The notes under the pieces: model-generated
What the model was told of the DNA's origin: nothing
The model's database searches: none
Seen by the model: only the letters and a program-made list of their open reading frames with translations
Program-made: the position numbers and the translations under genes
From: Niallia sp052318935
Lineage (GTDB): Bacteria; Bacillota; Bacilli; Bacillales; Cytobacillaceae
NCBI GenBank assembly: GCA_052318935.1
Contig: JBQRKO010000006.1
Length of the DNA: 64,000 bases
Direction: 5' to 3' (one strand)
Shown here: positions 60,654-64,000 of the stretch, piece after piece
How the letters are laid out: every line of letters starts with the position of its first letter
Numbering within the stretch: the stretch's first letter is position 1

Positions 60654-61730
60654 ATGGAAAAATATGCGGTTATTATGGCAGGAGGAACAGGTACAAGATT
60701 ATGGCCACTGTCTAAGGAAAATAAACCGAAGCAGTTTATTAATGTCGATGGCACCGAACCATTGCTTGTTCAAACAGTCGAACGAATATGTACCCTTATT
60801 CCTTCTAAAAATTGTTTTGTCATTACGAATGAACGTTATGTACAGTTGACACGTGAAACATTAAAGAATCATATACCAGAAGAGAACATTATTTACGAAC
60901 CGTTAAAAAAGAATACGGCAGCATGTATTTCGTATGCTACTTTGTATTTAGAGAAACTGCTAGGAAATGGAATTGTATGCTTTATTCCGGCTGACAGCTA
61001 TGTGAAAGACAAGGATGAGTATCTTCAATCTATTAAAAATGCATATGATGCTGCAGAAAACAATCATCAAATAGTCATTATCGGGGTAACACCTTCTTAT
61101 CCTGCAACAGGATTTGGATACATTCAAGTAAATCCCGAGGAATATAAGAATGAAAAAGGTGTCTCGCAAGTTGTTCAATTTAAGGAAAAGCCGAATGTAG
61201 AGACGGCGCAGGAATATGTACAATCAGGGAGTTATTTATGGAATAGCGGGATGGTTGTTGGTGAATTGAATGCCTTAAGGAAAGGGATAGAAAAATTTTT
61301 ACCGACACATTTTCAAAGTCTTGCTGCAGCAGTTGCGCATAGAGAAAAGGATGATTTTCAATTTCTTTTAGCAAAAGCATTTACTCAATTAGAAGATATT
61401 TCATTTGACTACGGTGTTCTCGAAAAAACGAAAGATTTGCTTGCAGTAAAAGGTTCTTTTGGCTGGTATGATATTGGAAGCTTGGACAGCATTTCCATTG
61501 CAATTGAGGGAGATGAAAATAATAACGCTGTATATGGTAAACACGTCGGCATCGATACGACAAACTCTATTATATATAGTTTGGATAACCTAATAACAAC
61601 AATTGGACTTAAGGATATAATTGTTGTGGATGTTGGTGATTCTATCATTGTTTGTCCAAAAGACAGAGCACAAGATGTAAAAAAACTAGTCGATCTATTG
61701 AAAACAAATGGTTTTGAAAGCAATATATAA
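60654..61730 (+). CDS. manC: Mannose-1-phosphate guanylyltransferase
   Basis: This 358-aa nucleotidyltransferase makes GDP-mannose, the precursor for Gmd. The signature MAGGTGTRLWPLSKENKPKQ and the downstream VQFKEKPNVETA and YLWNSGMVV are diagnostic. It lacks the C-terminal phosphomannose-isomerase domain of bifunctional forms. ATG 60654 follows GAGGGAG (60638-60644); the GTG at 60621 is poorly spaced. It completes a GDP-fucose pathway, but no fucosyltransferase or flippase is adjacent. Confidence 0.93.
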   Translation: MEKYAVIMAGGTGTRLWPLSKENKPKQFINVDGTEPLLVQTVERICTLIPSKNCFVITNERYVQLTRETLKNHIPEENIIYEPLKKNTAACISYATLYLEKLLGNGIVCFIPADSYVKDKDEYLQSIKNAYDAAENNHQIVIIGVTPSYPATGFGYIQVNPEEYKNEKGVSQVVQFKEKPNVETAQEYVQSGSYLWNSGMVVGELNALRKGIEKFLPTHFQSLAAAVAHREKDDFQFLLAKAFTQLEDISFDYGVLEKTKDLLAVKGSFGWYDIGSLDSISIAIEGDENNNAVYGKHVGIDTTNSIIYSLDNLITTIGLKDIIVVDVGDSIIVCPKDRAQDVKKLVDLLKTNGFESNI

Positions 61731-61966
61731 ATAGATATTTACTGTTTAAGTGGAGAGGTATGTTCCATATTCCTAATTCAACCATCTACTATATTCTCCT
61801 CACGTGTAATCTCTCCATCAATCCCAGAAGTGACAAAAGAAAACAAAATAGATACAGAAAAAACGGTTGAAATCTCTTAGTGGGTTATTTTGCTTTTTCT
61901 ATTCATCCCATATGTTTAAGCCGCGATTGATGGAGATGAAATAACATTTGTTATAATAACAATGAA

Positions 61967-62007
61967 GAAAAATGGCCCCTTGCATAAGTGCAGTAGAGCC
62001 ATTTTTC
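61967..62007 (+). terminator. Terminator-like hairpin after manC
   Basis: GAAAAATGGC (61967-61976) pairs with GCCATTTTTC (61998-62007). It lies about 240 bp after the manC stop; the intervening region has no convincing gene. Confidence 0.7.
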
Positions 62008-62074
62008 GAGAGTATAAGTAATAGTAATGAGACAAAGTATTTTCATGTTGATTGAAAACGTTTGTCGACACCCT

Positions 62075-62103
62075 GCTGTCTAGTGTTCCCAGCACTAGAC
62101 AGC
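62075..62103. other. Perfect hairpin at the end of the minus-strand operon
   Basis: GCTGTCTAGTG (62075-62085) pairs perfectly with CACTAGACAGC (62093-62103) across TTCCCAG. It sits just past the last minus-strand gene without a T-run. It may be an mRNA 3'-end stabiliser. Confidence 0.6.
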
Positions 62104-62104
62104 A

Positions 62105-62389
62105 TCAAGATATTTCCACTTTTACATAAGTTCCATCTTTTAAAGAAACATCTACAAGTGGATCCGTCCAGTTATCTTTCTTTATTTCTTTTACTAAAGT
62201 TTTTAGCATCTCTTTTATTAATGGTGCATGTGTATAAATTTGATTTACGGTTTTATCTTTTGCCTGATTATTAATAAACTTCCAAACAAAATGAGAAAAA
62301 GCAATATTAATAAGTGTTTCAAGCATAAAAGCAGGAATAGGAATGATATAATTTTTCTTTTTTTCTGTTCGTAAATAAACTTTTACCAT
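62105..62389 (-). CDS. Conserved small protein of a DUF2089/YvlB-type operon
   Basis: This 94-aa protein has a hydrophobic middle (IPIPAFMLETLINIAFSHFVW) that could be a membrane or amphipathic helix, and a C-terminal strand pair VDVSLKDGTYVKVEIS. That tail resembles the end of the neighbouring protein (VDVKLANGDTVQVFVE), so both may share a small beta unit. The family is not recognised with certainty. It starts after GGAGGAAT, 14 bp downstream of the preceding gene, and is co-transcribed with it. Confidence 0.7.
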   Translation of the reverse strand: MVKVYLRTEKKKNYIIPIPAFMLETLINIAFSHFVWKFINNQAKDKTVNQIYTHAPLIKEMLKTLVKEIKKDNWTDPLVDVSLKDGTYVKVEIS

Positions 62390-62403
62390 GATTCATTCCT
62401 CCG

Positions 62404-62775
62404 TTATTCTACAAAAACTTGAACTGTATCACCATTTGCTAGTTTCACATCGACTATTTGCCCGACTAATTCATTATCAATCGCACTAATAAGTAAATCG
62501 ATATCAATATTTTCAACATACATTTGCGCCTGAGGAATTTTAGAAGCAATGCTGTGGCCAGTCTGTAATAAAGCTTTGATTAAACGTAATGGCACATTTA
62601 CATTCACATTATCATTTGTTTCTGAGTTAACCCGAACACGTAAATAACGGCTCAAATAATCCTTGTATTCTGTTTTAGGTGTTTCTTCAAATGAGTCGAT
62701 AAGCGCAGCGGCCTGTTCGGAAGTGATTTTCCCGCTTTCCACCATTGATAAAATCCGTTTCATATCATTATTCAT
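62404..62775 (-). CDS. SHOCT-like/YvlB-LiaX N-terminal domain protein
   Basis: This 123-aa protein starts with the short helical-hairpin motif MKRILSMVESGKITSEQAAALIDSF typical of YvlB and LiaX N-termini. A beta-rich domain follows (LRVRVNSETNDNVNVNVPL, ending VDVKLANGDTVQVFVE). Related proteins act in cell-envelope stress responses; that role here is inference. It has a strong site AAAGGAGGAAG and is the middle gene of three on the minus strand. Confidence 0.82.
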   Translation of the reverse strand: MNNDMKRILSMVESGKITSEQAAALIDSFEETPKTEYKDYLSRYLRVRVNSETNDNVNVNVPLRLIKALLQTGHSIASKIPQAQMYVENIDIDLLISAIDNELVGQIVDVKLANGDTVQVFVE

Positions 62776-62814
62776 GTTTTCTTCCTCCTTTATAGTACGT
62801 ATTCAAAAAGCCTT

Positions 62815-63201
62815 TTATATTTCTTTTAATAAAGCAATTGCTTCCTCCGCAGTTAGTTCATTTTGTTCCAGCTTTTCCAAAATGGCTGCTTTCTGTTCTG
62901 CTTTTTGATGGGTAGCTTCTTTTATGTCTAGTTCTTGGTTGCCTGTCATTTTTGCGATAATATCATTTAATTTTCCACGAACCGTTGGATACGAAATGCC
63001 TAACTTCTTTTCTACTTCTTTAATATTTCCACGGCAAACAATAAATGTCTCGATAAAATGCATTTGCTCTTCTGAAAAAGAAAACCATTTTGATAAAGAA
63101 AAGTTGTTCTCAATGACAGTATGACAGTGAGAGCACTCTAACCTTGTTACCTGAAGCTCATGATGACAAACAGGACAATCGTTTAATATAGGATACGACA
63201 T
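62815..63201 (-). CDS. DUF2089 zinc-ribbon/HTH regulator
   Basis: This 128-aa protein has an N-terminal zinc ribbon (CPVC and CSHC), then a sigma-factor-like helix-turn-helix (FIVCRGNIKEVEKKLGISYP TVRGKL), and a C-terminal SHOCT-like hairpin ILEKLEQNELTAEEAIALLKEI that resembles the N-terminus of the next gene's product. It is probably the operon's transcriptional regulator. ATG 63201 follows AGGAGGTGAAG; the longer frame to 63300 is not supported. Confidence 0.88.
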   Translation of the reverse strand: MSYPILNDCPVCHHELQVTRLECSHCHTVIENNFSLSKWFSFSEEQMHFIETFIVCRGNIKEVEKKLGISYPTVRGKLNDIIAKMTGNQELDIKEATHQKAEQKAAILEKLEQNELTAEEAIALLKEI

Positions 63202-63407
63202 TTTCAGTTCTTCACCTCCTTTTTTAATAAATATATACCTGTATATTAATAAAATCAATTTCGAAGTTAATATATTTAATTTTTTTAATTGGAATATCAA
63301 ATAATTAAATCACTTTTTTGTTTTGAACCCATTTTTAGTCGTTGTTTATAAGGGAATGAAACTTTCCTGCTTGTTTAGTGTATAAGAAAATATAAATTAT
63401 AGTAGGT

Positions 63408-63692
63408 ATGTTTCTTTTTCATATTTTTAAAGGAATAACAACATGGAGCAGTAACAACGCACAGCCACGTCTAACAACAAAAGCAAAAGTAGTAACAAAA
63501 AGAACAGAAGTACGAGGCGGAGGTGAGACTAGAGCATACAGCAGTTATTATGTAACATTTGAATTTGATAGTGGTAATCGAAGTGAATTTAATGTGAAAG
63601 CAGAAGAATATGGCCGGCTTGTAGAAGGAGATTTTGGAGAATTAGAGTTTCAAGGAACACGGTATCATGGGTTTAAAAGGCAGCATGGGTGA
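63408..63692 (+). CDS. DUF2500 family protein, N-terminally short
   Basis: This 94-aa protein shows the DUF2500 core: QPRLTTKAKVVTKRTEV, then YYVTFEFDSGNRSEFNV, EEYGRLVEGDFGELEFQGTRY. Typical members carry an N-terminal membrane helix of 25-30 residues. Here only IFKGITTWSSNN precedes the core and no helix is encoded upstream. The start codon at 63408 has a weak ribosome-binding site. It may be a 5'-truncated gene or a cytoplasmic variant. Confidence 0.75.
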   Translation: MFLFHIFKGITTWSSNNAQPRLTTKAKVVTKRTEVRGGGETRAYSSYYVTFEFDSGNRSEFNVKAEEYGRLVEGDFGELEFQGTRYHGFKRQHG

Positions 63693-63890
63693 GGATATAG
63701 TTTCAAACGATGGTGAAAGAAAAGTATCTTTAATTATAGAAGAAACTGATTTGTTTTTGAAATGATGCAGGGTGATTTCGATATTTAGAAGCCTAGATTG
63801 CTGTTTCGTTAATTTAATAGTTATATAATGTAGCTTTTTAGAAGGGATGAAAGTTTTTTCGTTATTTTATTATTTTCTTTCAAAAAAGTA

Positions 63891-63919
63891 TTGACCAATA
63901 TATTTATCCTTGTTATTAT
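63891..63919 (+). promoter_or_regulatory. Strong extended -10 sigma-A promoter
   Basis: TTGACC (63891-63896), 17-bp spacer, TG at 63911-63912 and TATTAT (63914-63919). It points out of the window to a gene beyond 64000. The rest of 63693-64000 has no gene. Confidence 0.65.
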
Positions 63920-64000
63920 ATAAAAGTTGCTTCTGACAGCAACGAAAAACATAACTTGCTTATCATCAACAATGATTTAAAAGGTTGAAAAAAACTTTAG

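Noticed and set aside
61731..61880. 45 open codons in frame after the manC stop
   Set aside because: No start codon with a ribosome-binding site and no recognisable domain; the stop is unambiguous. Possibly a decayed remnant, not supportable.
62051..62072. CcpA (cre) site near TTGAAAACGTTTGTCGACA
   Set aside because: The right half does not fit the WTGNAANCGNWNNCW consensus.

Overview
The window is AT-rich, low-GC DNA from an endospore-forming, flagellated Gram-positive rod of the Bacillaceae. It carries spoIID, spoIIQ, spoIIID, spoVR and a Spo0E-like gene. Its gene order ywlB-ywlC-mntP-ywlE-rpiB-ywlG-glyA-upp, atpIBEFHAGDC, ywzB-ywmB-murA-spoIID-spoIIQ-spoIIID-mbl-flhO-flhP-fabZ matches the equivalent B. 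subtilis chromosomal block. I cannot name the species from sequence alone. No tRNA, rRNA or CRISPR array was seen.

Layout. 1-8.4 kb: the ywl block (tRNA modification, Mn export, arginine phosphatase, ribose-5-P isomerase), a sensor-less chemotaxis receptor, glyA and upp; a dense DnaA-box cluster lies at the ywlB/ywlC junction. 8.4-12.2 kb: an insertion relative to that block, with 21-bp tandem repeats, a frameshifted NERD-nuclease gene and a Vpr-like secreted protease. 12.4-19.7 kb: the complete F1Fo ATP synthase operon. 20-33.5 kb: the cell-wall, sporulation and flagellar block, broken by a TnpB element and dispersed repeats. 33.8-35.8 kb: an agr-type peptide-signalling module (degenerate AgrC-like receptor, AgrB processing protease and a small AgrD-like peptide gene that overlaps agrB). 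36-42 kb: a DCC protein, a PBP3/PBP2a-like transpeptidase, SpoVR and a homoserine dehydrogenase. 42.5-49 kb: a Spo0E-like gene, a 33-aa small gene, an exonuclease-BRCT protein, a secreted NlpC/P60 hydrolase, a second frameshifted NERD gene beside 20-bp tandem repeats, and a divergent tetR/MFS efflux pair. 49-51.3 kb: thiC under a TPP riboswitch. 51.5-58.5 kb: a DUF2252 gene and a nikABCDE-type ABC importer preceded by two Zur-like boxes. 58.6-61.7 kb: a GDP-fucose cassette (gmd-fcl-manC). 62.1-63.2 kb: a DUF2089/YvlB-LiaX-like operon; then a short DUF2500 protein and a strong outward promoter.

Two dispersed repeat families punctuate the window. One is a ~190-210 bp MITE-like element with GGCTGTTTTC-type terminal inverted repeats and 8-bp target duplications (seven copies plus core fragments). 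The other is a ~115-bp palindromic element whose copies show compensatory base changes in the stem.

Most worth a second look: the agr module with a receptor that appears to have lost its kinase residues; the Zur-like boxes before a 'nickel' importer; two NERD paralogues, each frameshifted by one base at an A-run and each beside tandem repeats; the MITE family; the zinc-ribbon-less TnpB with a probable omega-RNA; and the long hairpin between atpG and atpD.
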